A stretch of DNA of 64,000 nt from the NCBI GenBank assembly GCA_020634035.1, contig JACKCM010000002.1, positions 682,001 through 746,000 of the forward strand, given 5' to 3'. The translations under genes were made by a program, and so were the position numbers. The notes below the pieces were generated by a model. It saw only the letters and a list, made by a program, of their open reading frames with translations, searched no databases and was not told the DNA's origin. Numbering within the stretch: position 1 is the stretch's first letter; every line of letters starts with the position of its first letter. Source of the DNA: Candidatus Obscuribacterales bacterium (lineage in GTDB: Bacteria; Cyanobacteriota; Vampirovibrionia; Obscuribacterales; Obscuribacteraceae). Of this stretch, positions 8,901 to 16,725 are shown in pieces.

Positions 8901-10752
8901 CAGTGGTGGAAGCGGTGGCAGTGCAGAGAAGAAAATTCCGAGCACCGGTCTTGGATCGCTTCTCAGTAGCATGACCGAAGAGGCTGACAGACTGCTGTCG
9001 GGAGAAAAAGAATCTGTAGAAAAAGAGTTCGAAGAAAAATCCGTCAACCCGCTTGATTTATTCAGCGGTGGAGATGATGAGAATTCTGAATTCCAGACCC
9101 TGGACATAAGCAAGGGACAGAAAGTCAATTTTGCAGCAGGTAAGGAAAAAGCTAAAGATGATGCCCCACAGGCGCTTGGTGATTTTCTAAAGAGTCAGAG
9201 CGGTGCAGTAAGCGAAAGCGGACTGAAAAGTCGTATGCCGGAAGCCACTAATCCTATCGCTTCTGCCGTGGATGACATGTTTCCTGATGATACTATGGGT
9301 GGAGGCATAGGTGCCTCGTCCGGTAGTTCTCAGTCGAAAATGCCTGCTGCTACCAACGAGATCTCCGATGCTGTCGACAAATGGCTCGATACGGTTGCCG
9401 GTGGTGGAGAAGGCAATTTACTCGGCGGTGGCATCGATGATGAACCTGACGAAGAGAAACCTCAGGGCATCAGTGCTGCCGCTGCCAAACTGTCAGCTGC
9501 CCTGTCGATGAATGACGAAGACGATGATGCTCCAGGCGGTGCCTTCTCGGGCGCAGGACAGATGGATATGCAGAAGACTGAATTGAGCAAATCATCCGTC
9601 AAGGTTTCTGCTTCGACATCCACATCCGATGCCTTGAGCCGACTGCTGGAAGCTGCCAGCAATGCTCCGGAGAGTTCCACCAGAAGTGGTGCCTATCAAC
9701 TGTCATCGAGTATGGTGAACGAGATGATGCAGGATGCATCCGGTGATCGGATGGGTATGGATCCGGGCATGGGCGGCGGGGAAGCCAATCCTCGAGAAAG
9801 TCTCCAGAGTGCAAGAGGATTCAGTGATGCCAGTGCTATCGCCTCTTCCGGAAGAATGCCCAGCATGAATCCCCAGGGAGACAAGTACGGTCAGGACGCT
9901 GTCAACGCGAGAATTGCCGCTCTAAACGAAAAATTGGACCTCAATTCGAGCCGGCTCGATAATGTTGAACTGCCCAGCGGCATGGATCCCACACCATCCG
10001 TTTTCTCGGGCGGACAGCGTCGAGACGCCGTCAACAGAATTCTTGAGGAAGCCGGAGCACAAGGCATGTCCGGACCGGGTGAAGCTGATATGCCGCAAGA
10101 ATCTTACGGCATGACCAGCTCGACCACTTCTGCCAGCATGCCGACTATGCCCGATTCTCCATATTCTCTTGAGAGTCTGGAGAGTATCAGCACCAATCGT
10201 CTGGCCCATATGGCTGAAGCGGAAGCGAAGAGTGCCAAGCGCAGCTCTAGCCGCCTGAGATCTAAGCAAAGCGGACTTGGCTTCGATATCAAGACACCGC
10301 TTTTGGTGGTAGCAGTCCTGGGTCTGGTCGGATTTCTTGGAGTTAGCCAGGGGTGGTTCGGAAGTGTTGGATCGATGCTCTCTTCGATAACATCCGGTGC
10401 CGGTGGTGGTGGCAAGGATGCAGCCGCTGCCCGGGATGAAGAAGTTCTCGCCGAGGCTACCGAACTGGCAGACAAATGGCAGCTTTCCAAAGCCCGGGAA
10501 CTGCTTGAGAAATACAACTCCGAAGTGGGCCTGACGCCTAAACTAGAGAGTAAACTCGATGAAATCTATATTGCTATTGCTAAGTATCAAGCCAAAAAGG
10601 ACAATACAGCGGCAGCGATTAAAGAGTTGAAGAAAATTCCCAAGGATTCCAGTCACTTCGATGAAGCAAAGGAATTAATTGATCAATACAGCAGCAAAAA
10701 GAGCAGCAGCTCCAAGAGCCGCCGCTCCAAACGTCGTTCCAAGCGGAGGTAG
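5962..10752 (+). CDS. giant Hanks-type Ser/Thr protein kinase with Pro-rich linker, one TM helix and basic C-terminus
   Basis: A 1596-residue membrane-anchored kinase. Its kinase domain (about residues 8-275) is complete: GKGSSGTV loop, VAIK lysine, HRDMKPEN catalytic loop, DFG, and a SPEQ-type APE motif. Then come about 1150 residues of low-complexity sequence: Ala/Pro-rich (about 345-620), a Lys-rich patch (about 631-646), Pro/Met/Gln/Tyr-rich (about 706-822), PEPEP-like acidic (about 840-866), and Ser/Asp-rich with a repeated 'MPxATNxIxxAVD' motif (about 1089-1109 and 1125-1146). One TM helix lies at about 1441-1461, then a helical repeat region and a tail of Lys/Arg/Ser. Start: TTG with AGGAGG 7 bases upstream; the next ATG (5974) is too far from the SD. 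The kinase faces the cytoplasm. A second kinase follows after 23 bases. Confidence 0.88.
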   Translation: MIGDMINDRYVVDSVIGKGSSGTVYKATRLMMGGVVAIKVIDSYIGLDRASLDRLIRELKAAEKLRHPHIITVWESGTTDDGQPYLVMDYLEGVTLGDLLKEQGSLPPHRVLSIFKQICEALSHAHEQGLIHRDMKPENVVLEASERRDYAKVLDFGIADTPAESAQRARFQKPQTVAGSPAYMSPEQCQGFELDFRSDLYSMAVILFEMFTGRRPFVAPDLTKLMYKTVTEQPPLMKTVKPDVDFPMEVEAVVAKALSKNPNDRQPSIKQLVQELEAACELTDFGKKNSTRNVISVDNKPFEQHEFLPTERLLEPEPKKPKFAAGPEDMPELFMDSEEAKAPSAPQTKAPPPPSPSAPTAPPPPGPAGGPPRKSGPPPLPPTRAKAPPPPMPKPKSDSEPTPSAPVPSKVPPPSAAAKPAAPASPAAPARPAAPATPSAPAAPAAPTRPAGPATSASSNSQTNQASQIRPNPPKPASAAPATAPSASAASPGNNAGAPVGSQSLGRLSALVKPTSEVKKPTAVASKPNPPETPKAEARPPSVYSYVPPKEKQIEAPLRPTPSAKDSSKPGAPRPQNSQAPRVMGKPASPGQRPAGAPAAQAPGSRPPGSPTASGSAPKAATDPAAKPGVKTIKKVIKKVKKVKRPESDLDGNMPTKLEKGSPGGGDKLSRVSWEDEVEALKTGNFEPTSIPVGDALQPDVKQSGQWPSGTPMQPGQMPQGQMPPYPYGQPYPAHPGYPPHPGPYPPGYPVPPQGYDPAQAQNMSWPPGQMPPQGMMPPQAGYPQMPPYMPPQGMVPPPGYPQMPGPYQQVPPQQMMPPGQTAPAPEPAAPPEQPADLPKKIEPEPKPEPKSAPEPEPEPKAAVESKPKSQGLSSLLESAEVESKSESDLESDSGSEPAKSATPEKMSLSDLKKELEKVKKESGEFDSPAQGNVMEDYSSSLDRSGVSEVDKAKDGVVPSIPNPLDASDSLLGSSNESGFSGGSGGSAEKKIPSTGLGSLLSSMTEEADRLLSGEKESVEKEFEEKSVNPLDLFSGGDDENSEFQTLDISKGQKVNFAAGKEKAKDDAPQALGDFLKSQSGAVSESGLKSRMPEATNPIASAVDDMFPDDTMGGGIGASSGSSQSKMPAATNEISDAVDKWLDTVAGGGEGNLLGGGIDDEPDEEKPQGISAAAAKLSAALSMNDEDDDAPGGAFSGAGQMDMQKTELSKSSVKVSASTSTSDALSRLLEAASNAPESSTRSGAYQLSSSMVNEMMQDASGDRMGMDPGMGGGEANPRESLQSARGFSDASAIASSGRMPSMNPQGDKYGQDAVNARIAALNEKLDLNSSRLDNVELPSGMDPTPSVFSGGQRRDAVNRILEEAGAQGMSGPGEADMPQESYGMTSSTTSASMPTMPDSPYSLESLESISTNRLAHMAEAEAKSAKRSSSRLRSKQSGLGFDIKTPLLVVAVLGLVGFLGVSQGWFGSVGSMLSSITSGAGGGGKDAAAARDEEVLAEATELADKWQLSKARELLEKYNSEVGLTPKLESKLDEIYIAIAKYQAKKDNTAAAIKELKKIPKDSSHFDEAKELIDQYSSKKSSSSKSRRSKRRSKRR

Positions 10753-10775
10753 TATTCAAGATACTGTTTTGAACT

Positions 10776-12335
10776 ATGAAACTCTGTCTGGAATGCAACA
10801 TTCATTTTTCTGAAGATAAGGACAAGTGCCCCAGTGATGGTGGCAAGTTGATTTCTGTCGGAAATGATCCGTTAATCGGCAAATTAATCGGAGACAAGTA
10901 CCGAGTTCTCTGCCATGCCGGTAAAGGGTCGATGGCTGTAGTCTATAAGGTTATTCAAGAGTCTACCGGTCGGGAAATGGCACTGAAGATGCTGCATCAG
11001 TTTCTCGGATCAAAGGAAGAATCCGTCAAAAGATTCCACCGGGAGGCTAAAGCGGTTAGCAGTCTGCATCATACTAACATCATCAGTCTTTTCGATTTTG
11101 GTGTAATGCCTGATGGCCAGCCATATATCGTCACCGAGTTTCTTGATGGTATCACTCTTGCCGAGCTGATTCGCAAGCGAGGTCACCTGACCGTCAAAGA
11201 GGCATTGCCTCTTATGAAGCAGGTTTGTGAAGGTGTTGCCGAAGCTCACAAGAATCGGGTTATTCACCGGGATTTGAAGCCGGATAATATTGTTTTACAG
11301 GACGTCGATGTCACTAAACCACCGAACGCCAAGGATCTGATCGGTCATAATTCTGTCAGGGTCGTTGACTTCGGTGTCGCCAAAATGTGGGGAGAGGCCG
11401 GCGGCCAGTCAGCCTCTCTCACTCTCGAAGGCAAAGTCTGCGGCAGTCCTGCCTACATGAGCCCCGAGCAATGCAAAGGAGCTGACGTAGATCTGCGGTC
11501 GGATATCTATAGCCTGGGCGTCGTTTTCTCCGAAGTACTGACGGGGCAGCGTCCTTTCGCCGCCGACGATTTGATGGCGCTTATGTTGATGCACGTCAAC
11601 AAAGAGGCACCGTCCATAGGGGCTATGTCTCCCAATATGACCTTCCCACCCGGTCTCAGTAATGTAATCTCAAAGGCTCTTCAAAAGAATGCCGATGACA
11701 GGCATGCCGATACTGAAGAGTTCTGGAAAGAGATAGAAGCTGTCTGTGTCGGTCGTAATGTCAAGAAAGCTACGGAAGAGGAAGAAAAACCAGTTGAAGA
11801 CTGGATTCCTTTCAATGATGCCGCCAGCATCGCCATGCCGGGACAGCCCAAGATCAGTGGTGACAAACTGGTAAATTCGCCCAAATCACCAGAAGAGGCG
11901 ATGAGCAGGCTGGATCCAAGCTATGACTGGGCCAGGAGCACCACCGAATTTGCAGCGGTGAAGAAGAAGAAAAAGCTGCCGATTAACATGAGCCACTTCA
12001 AGGCTGCGGTTTATATAACCGTGGTGATACTGTCGATTACATTCATGGTGCAGACTTACACTAGTTGGAACGACACTCGCATAGCGAATCAGTTGCTGCA
12101 GCAGAACAATTTCGAGGGTTGTGTTCAAATTCTCGAAAATGTGAAAAGAACAAATGGCTTGTCCCAGGAGTATCAGAAAAAGCTAGATCATTCCTATCTG
12201 GCACTGGCCAAAAAATCGGCCCGCTCCAAAGACTTCGAGGGTGGTCTTGAATATCTCGACAAAGTCAGTGACGACCCGGTGCTCAGAAAAGAGGTCGACA
12301 ACCTCAAGAAGCGATTCCGGGCGCGCTTGAAATAA
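10776..12335 (+). CDS. Hanks-type Ser/Thr protein kinase with N-terminal Cys motif and single TM helix
   Basis: A 519-residue kinase. It opens with CLEC...CPSDGGKL (residues 4-22), a short zinc-finger-like element with only three cysteines. The kinase domain (about 43-325) has all key residues: GKGSMAVVY, ALK lysine, HRDLKPDN, VDFG, SPAYMSPEQ. A linker and one TM helix (about 405-427) lead to an outer helical region of about 90 residues. That region resembles the C-terminus of the preceding kinase (ANQLLQ..NFEG.V.ILE / KLD.SYLALAK), so the two genes probably arose by duplication or share a sensed ligand. Only 23 bases separate the genes, so they are probably one operon. I see no SD of note before the ATG. 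Confidence 0.9.
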   Translation: MKLCLECNIHFSEDKDKCPSDGGKLISVGNDPLIGKLIGDKYRVLCHAGKGSMAVVYKVIQESTGREMALKMLHQFLGSKEESVKRFHREAKAVSSLHHTNIISLFDFGVMPDGQPYIVTEFLDGITLAELIRKRGHLTVKEALPLMKQVCEGVAEAHKNRVIHRDLKPDNIVLQDVDVTKPPNAKDLIGHNSVRVVDFGVAKMWGEAGGQSASLTLEGKVCGSPAYMSPEQCKGADVDLRSDIYSLGVVFSEVLTGQRPFAADDLMALMLMHVNKEAPSIGAMSPNMTFPPGLSNVISKALQKNADDRHADTEEFWKEIEAVCVGRNVKKATEEEEKPVEDWIPFNDAASIAMPGQPKISGDKLVNSPKSPEEAMSRLDPSYDWARSTTEFAAVKKKKKLPINMSHFKAAVYITVVILSITFMVQTYTSWNDTRIANQLLQQNNFEGCVQILENVKRTNGLSQEYQKKLDHSYLALAKKSARSKDFEGGLEYLDKVSDDPVLRKEVDNLKKRFRARLK

Positions 12336-12348
12336 CCTGCTTTCTATC

Positions 12349-13149
12349 TCATTCAGGCAGCTTGAACAGTCTTCTGGTGTTATCCAGGCAGGCCCCTGCC
12401 ATGGTATCCAGATCGCAATCGAGCAGTTCTGCCAGTTTTGCCACTGTCCACCAGACATAAGAAGGCTCGTTCTGCTTACCCCGTACAGCCTGGGGGGCAA
12501 GAAATGGACAGTCGGTCTCGGCAAGAATGCGGTCTTTTCTTACTGAGCTCACACTGGCCTGGATCTCAACTGCATTTTTGAAAGTGACGATACCGGAGTA
12601 AGAGACATAAAAATCGAGCTCTTCTATGGTCGGAATCATCTCGGGACCGCCGGTGAAACAATGAAAGACCCCGGTCAGGTTCTCGTCTTTCTCCTCTTTC
12701 AAAATGTCGAAGGCTTCCTGCCAGGCATCCCGGCAATGGACAATGACGGGTTTACGAAGGGCTTTGGCCAGCTTTATCTGCTCGCGAAAGACCTTCATCT
12801 GGACATCTTTCTCGGAATTTTCATAATAGAAATCAAGCCCGCACTCTCCGACAGCCACCATCTTCTGGTGTTTGCCCGCTTCGAGAATTTGGGAGGAATA
12901 CTCGTCCTTCCAGTCTTTAGCATCGTGCGGATGTTGACCGAGGGCGAAGAAGATGTTGTCGTAGCTCTCAGCCAGATCTTTCAACTCGTCGAAATCCGAA
13001 ACGGTCACCGCCGGGTTTATCAGTACCCGGACATTGCTGTCGAAAGCCCGCTCTATGACCTCTTCCCGGCTTTCTTTGAAATATTCCCGCATAACATGGG
13101 CATGACTGTCTATAACACCGACTTTCGAGGAGGGCAGGGTTAAATTCAT
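12349..13149 (-). CDS. tatD: TatD-family metal-dependent hydrolase (DNase)
   Basis: A TIM-barrel metallohydrolase of the amidohydrolase superfamily. TatD proteins are 3'-5' DNases, and some act on D-aminoacyl-tRNA or RNA. The 266-residue length is normal. Metal-binding motifs are in order: DSHAHV (residue about 14), GQHPHDAK, AVGECGLDFYY, VIVHCRDA, FHCFTGG and ETDCPFLAP. The ATG gives a start 13 residues before DSHAH, which is typical. It is transcribed towards the kinase pair, with 13 bases between the converging ends. Confidence 0.94.
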   Translation of the reverse strand: MNLTLPSSKVGVIDSHAHVMREYFKESREEVIERAFDSNVRVLINPAVTVSDFDELKDLAESYDNIFFALGQHPHDAKDWKDEYSSQILEAGKHQKMVAVGECGLDFYYENSEKDVQMKVFREQIKLAKALRKPVIVHCRDAWQEAFDILKEEKDENLTGVFHCFTGGPEMIPTIEELDFYVSYSGIVTFKNAVEIQASVSSVRKDRILAETDCPFLAPQAVRGKQNEPSYVWWTVAKLAELLDCDLDTMAGACLDNTRRLFKLPE

Positions 13150-13287
13150 AAAAATGTCCTTTTATGCGGCGATTGCGAATTTACTTTTTTGAAATATGGA
13201 GTACATTAAGCATAAGAGGATATTAATGACAACTCATATTTCTTTTGCAAACCGCCATCTTACCTTCTCAATCCACGACCAGCAATC

Positions 13288-14094
13288 ATGTTTAAATCAT
13301 TCAGCAACAAAGGCAACTTACTAAAAAATCTCCCCTTCCTATCGGCTCTTCTGTTTGTTTTGATTGCCATGGTCGGCGTTCAAGATGCCAGTGCCCAGGG
13401 AGCAAAGAAGGGAGCCCCGCTACGTGGCAGCGCTTCTCTCGACGACAAAATCAACGAGGGCGGTCCGAGCCTCAACAGACAAGACATAAACAATGCAGGC
13501 GATCCTTTTGGGGATAGCGATTCTTTCGATGCTCCGGCAGATTCCTTCAAATCCCAGACTGCCATGCCCGAGACTCCGGCACCGTTCAATCTGCAGGCGG
13601 ATGATTCTGGCGGCGGTTTCGGACAGCCCATGCAGGCCCAACCGGCTCAGCCGGCCATGATGCCCCAGCAGCCGGTCAATATGGCTCCACCCCAACAGAT
13701 GCAGGCCCAGGACCCCGAGTCCGTAGGACAGATGAAACTTGCCTGGGATCAATGGCATAAGCGAGTCGCCGAGTCGATTTATCTAAAATATGCTTCTCTG
13801 GCCAAGGTCGCATTCAAGCGTTCTCAGCCCCTGACTGCCCGGGTCTCTTATACCGTCACCAGAAACGGTCAGATAACCAACGTGCAACTGATCCAACGCT
13901 CGCCCAATCTTATCTTCAACACCATGATCTTCGGTGTGCTCAAGTCCATGAACGGCAATCCTATATTAGCCTTTCCCCAGGGGTCTCGACGGATGTCTGT
14001 GGAAAAGACCGGGACATTTCTCTGGAACTGCAACAATATGCAGGGCTTCCGCTATACGACCAACGATAACGAAACCCTTCGTCAGCAGCGCTGA
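13288..14094 (+). CDS. exported protein with TonB-C-like domain
   Basis: A 268-residue exported protein. A basic start (SNKGNLLKNL) is followed by a hydrophobic signal (about 16-36) ending in SAQG. A long low-complexity region rich in Pro/Gln/Met/Asp (about 40-150) follows. The C-terminal roughly 100 residues (about 155-255) contain 'LTARVSYTVTRNGQITNVQLIQ' (pattern vxf.I..dG.I..v.l), the hallmark of TonB C-terminal or TonB-like periplasmic domains. No TonB TM plus ExbBD partner is nearby, so I would not call it TonB. It may link the inner membrane to an outer-membrane or secreted partner. Confidence 0.7.
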   Translation: MFKSFSNKGNLLKNLPFLSALLFVLIAMVGVQDASAQGAKKGAPLRGSASLDDKINEGGPSLNRQDINNAGDPFGDSDSFDAPADSFKSQTAMPETPAPFNLQADDSGGGFGQPMQAQPAQPAMMPQQPVNMAPPQQMQAQDPESVGQMKLAWDQWHKRVAESIYLKYASLAKVAFKRSQPLTARVSYTVTRNGQITNVQLIQRSPNLIFNTMIFGVLKSMNGNPILAFPQGSRRMSVEKTGTFLWNCNNMQGFRYTTNDNETLRQQR

Positions 14095-14130
14095 TTCGAA
14101 TTCTATGATCTCTTGAGCTTCATCTGAGCT

Positions 14131-14146
14131 ATGATCTGAGGATCAT
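14131..14146 (+). promoter_or_regulatory. inverted repeat covering the SD and start codon of the glcD-like gene
   Basis: ATGATC-TGAG-GATCAT is a perfect 6-base inverted repeat with a 4-base loop. The SD-like GAGG starts in the loop and the ATG start (14145-14147) lies in the right arm. In mRNA this could form a small hairpin that hides the start. Confidence 0.45.
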
Positions 14147-15602
14147 GGAAATCAATGGCGATATAAAAAAGATGATAGCTGCCCTGGTTGAGGTGGTAGG
14201 AGAGCGCTATGTCCTCTTCCAGCCCGAAGATCTTGCAGTCTATGAGTGCGATGCCGAAACCCTGGATATGGCTCGACCGGATCTGGTCGTTCTGCCCGGA
14301 TCAACCGAAGAGGTTTCCGGGGTTATGAAAATCGCCAGTGATCATGGCGTTGCTGTAAGCCCCCGGGGAGCAGGAACGGGGCTGTCCGGAGGGAGCACCA
14401 CCATTGAAGGTGGTATCAGTTTGGGTCTCGCCAGAATGAACCGGGTCATTGCAGTCGACCCGAATGAACGCACTGCGCTGGTTGAAAGTGGTGCCACCAA
14501 TGTCTCTGTTTCCCAGGCTGCATCTGCTTTTGGGCTCTATTTTGCCCCGGATCCCTCCAGTCAAATTGCTTCTACAATAGGCGGCAATATTGCCGAGAAC
14601 GCCGGCGGGCCCCATTGTTTGAAGTACGGAATGACCACCGGCCATGTGCTGGGTGTGAGGGCGGTGCTTTATGATGGCACCATTGTCGATATCGGTGGTC
14701 AGACTCGCTATTCTGCCGATCTTGATCTGCTTGGCTTGATAGTCGGCTCCGAGGGGACTCTGGCTGTGGTGACTGAAGCGGTGCTCAAGCTTACTGTAGC
14801 GCCCAATGCTGTTGAGACCATGCTCGCCTATTTCCCCACCATAGAAAAATGCGGGCAAGCGGTATCGGATATAGTGGCAGCAGGAGTGATCCCGGCGGCT
14901 ATGGAAATGATCGACAAATTGACTTTGAATGCCGTCGAAGATTATCTTCACCTGGGATTAAATCGAGATGCCGAGGCGCTTTTGATCATCGAGCTTGATG
15001 GGGCAAAAGCCGGAATCGATATTCAGAAACAACTTGTTGAAAGCTGTCTCTCGCGCAATCAAGTCGACGATGTGAGCTGGGCTAAAAATGAGAGCGAGCG
15101 CCAGGACATCTGGAAAGCCAGAAAGCGATCTTTTGGTGCGCTTGGAAGAATAGCTCCCCATGGCTATGTGCTCGACGGTGTGATTCCTCGTTCGAAGCTC
15201 GCCCATGCCATCTCTGCCATAGGTGAAATCGCCAGACGCTATGATCTTCTGATTGCCAATGTCTATCATGCCGGTGACGGCAACATGCACCCCTGTCTGC
15301 TCTATCATCGGGATAGAGAGGATGAGGTCAAAAGAGTGGTGGAAGCGGCGAGCGAAGTATTGAAGCTCTGTGTGGATCTGGGAGGCACCCTATCTGGTGA
15401 ACATGGCATCGGTGTGGAGAAAATCCTCGAGATGCCTCTTGTGTTCAACGAAAAGGATCTGGCGGTTCAAGAGAGCATTAAAGAAGCCTTCGATCCTATG
15501 TTCAAACTCAACCCCAGCAAGGTTCTGCCCACCCCTAAAGTATGCGGTGAAGCCGGCAGCCGTCCTTTGATCCGGCACAAAATACTGACCGACCGCTGTT
15601 GA
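14145..15602 (+). CDS. glcD: FAD-linked oxidase, glycolate oxidase subunit GlcD type
   Basis: A 485-residue flavoprotein of the vanillyl-alcohol-oxidase/PCMH fold that oxidises 2-hydroxy acids such as glycolate or D-lactate. The FAD-binding PCMH domain (about 40-220) shows 'SPRGAGTGLSGGST', 'DPSSQIASTIGGNIAENAGG' (as DPSS..TIGGN..ENAGG) and 'LIVGSEGTLAVVTEAVL'. The C-terminal cap has NVYHAGDGNMHP and GTLSGEHGIGVEK. No glcE or glcF lies next to it, so the true partner and substrate are uncertain; D-lactate dehydrogenase is a fair alternative. Its start codon sits inside a short inverted repeat (14131-14146). Confidence 0.88.
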   Translation: MEINGDIKKMIAALVEVVGERYVLFQPEDLAVYECDAETLDMARPDLVVLPGSTEEVSGVMKIASDHGVAVSPRGAGTGLSGGSTTIEGGISLGLARMNRVIAVDPNERTALVESGATNVSVSQAASAFGLYFAPDPSSQIASTIGGNIAENAGGPHCLKYGMTTGHVLGVRAVLYDGTIVDIGGQTRYSADLDLLGLIVGSEGTLAVVTEAVLKLTVAPNAVETMLAYFPTIEKCGQAVSDIVAAGVIPAAMEMIDKLTLNAVEDYLHLGLNRDAEALLIIELDGAKAGIDIQKQLVESCLSRNQVDDVSWAKNESERQDIWKARKRSFGALGRIAPHGYVLDGVIPRSKLAHAISAIGEIARRYDLLIANVYHAGDGNMHPCLLYHRDREDEVKRVVEAASEVLKLCVDLGGTLSGEHGIGVEKILEMPLVFNEKDLAVQESIKEAFDPMFKLNPSKVLPTPKVCGEAGSRPLIRHKILTDRC

Positions 15603-15616
15603 GAATTGATAGAGAA

Positions 15617-16357
15617 TCAGTGACCGGCCTGATACTTTCGGATCATCTCTTGTATGCGAGGGTCTTTCAGTTTCTCTTGAATCCGAGGATCTTTCATCTT
15701 TTCCCGGAGCATATTCTTGTCGATGCCTTTGGGTAATTGACCGGGAAGCCCTCCGGTACCGCCTTCTTGCATCGCTCTTTTAATCAGGTCATCGGTCTGG
15801 GCACCGCCCATACCGCCCCACATTCTGAGCTTATCCGGTATATTCTGACCCGGTGCAAGCAAGTCTCCGCCACCACCGGCGCCGTTTCCTTGATTTAGGG
15901 CCGCAGCAGCTGCCCTCGTTTTTATGTCTTCTCTTGTTTTGAGCTGACCGGCAAGGGCTGAGACCAGAGGCACCATTCTCTTTTTAATCGCCTCTTCGCT
16001 TTCGCCTTTCTTTGCCATGGTTTCTATATAGTCGAAAGCCATCATATAGTTCTTGATTCCGATCCCGCTCGCTTTGGCTGCCTGGATCTGGTTATAGAGT
16101 TGCTGTCTTTCAGAGGCCATCGGTCCTTCTGCCACCTGGTGACTGTCTATCGGGGCGCTCTCTGCCTGCGACTGAGGCAGATTCTCTCCTGGACCCGGTT
16201 CAGGAGGCAGTTCCATTGCCGGGGGCTGTTCCTCTGCACCAGGCTCCGGCGGTAGCTCCTGGGCGAAGACCATCGAGCCCGGTGTTATAGCTGATAAAAG
16301 TGAGCCTGTCAGGAGACCGGCCACTAAAAATGTTCTCAAGCAATAAATCGATTTCAC
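15617..16357 (-). CDS. exported Pro/Glu-rich protein of unknown function
   Basis: A 246-residue protein I do not recognise. It has a clear signal peptide (about residues 1-32, ending MVFAQ), a Pro/Glu-rich segment with repeated ELPPEPG, a helical middle part (about 75-150), and a C-terminus with a repeated KDPRIQE motif (about 220-240). It converges on the glcD-like gene with 14 bases between them. The repeated short motifs suggest a structural or binding role in the envelope. No catalytic motif is visible. Confidence 0.7.
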   Translation of the reverse strand: MKSIYCLRTFLVAGLLTGSLLSAITPGSMVFAQELPPEPGAEEQPPAMELPPEPGPGENLPQSQAESAPIDSHQVAEGPMASERQQLYNQIQAAKASGIGIKNYMMAFDYIETMAKKGESEEAIKKRMVPLVSALAGQLKTREDIKTRAAAAALNQGNGAGGGGDLLAPGQNIPDKLRMWGGMGGAQTDDLIKRAMQEGGTGGLPGQLPKGIDKNMLREKMKDPRIQEKLKDPRIQEMIRKYQAGH

Positions 16358-16725
16358 AGTTCTTCCCTATAGCTCAGTCTTTGATCTTATCCTTTGCCTC
16401 TATCACCGATAGACCGACTCTCCTATTGTATAAGGATTCAATATCTTTGGGGTTCCGAAGAGGAGTAATCGGCTCGCCAGGCAGTGCCGATCGCCAGAAA
16501 GCAATCAGAATAAAGGCTTCTGGCATTTTTAATTATCGGCACCCGGCTTTTCGGTTAGGTCAATTCTCTCTATTCGCCGCCCTCTTGGGGCTTGAAATTA
16601 ACCCGGGCAGATTAATTAAGGGTGAATTTGCTGATAAATAAGGGTATGATTGCAGTGTGAGACTTACCAAATACAATCCGCTTTCAATAATCTTGTAAAA
16701 CCCCACTCCAGGAGGTCATCTTCAT
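16358..16725. other. 368-base divergent intergenic region
   Basis: This lies between the start of the exported Pro-rich protein (minus) and hflX (plus), so it should hold both promoters. The only clear structure is a hairpin with a T-run on the plus strand (16493-16530). A 113-codon open frame overlapping 16300-16641 has no SD and an unconvincing protein. The 3' end carries AGGAGG (16710-16715) for hflX. Confidence 0.5.
16493..16530 (+). terminator. candidate intrinsic terminator with no obvious gene in front
   Basis: GCCAGAA (16493-16499) pairs with TTCTGGC (16518-16524), with an inner AGC/GC extension, and is followed by ATTTTT. It reads as a plus-strand terminator, but no plus-strand gene ends here. 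It may end an unseen small RNA or an upstream hflX leader transcript. Confidence 0.4.

Noticed and set aside
13288..14094. Calling the exported protein TonB
   Set aside because: Only the C-terminal pattern fits. It has no TonB-type Pro-Lys/Pro-Glu repeat and no ExbB/ExbD neighbours.
16300..16641. 113-codon plus-strand frame across the gap before hflX
   Set aside because: It starts inside the signal-peptide region of a good minus-strand gene, has no SD, and its protein looks random.
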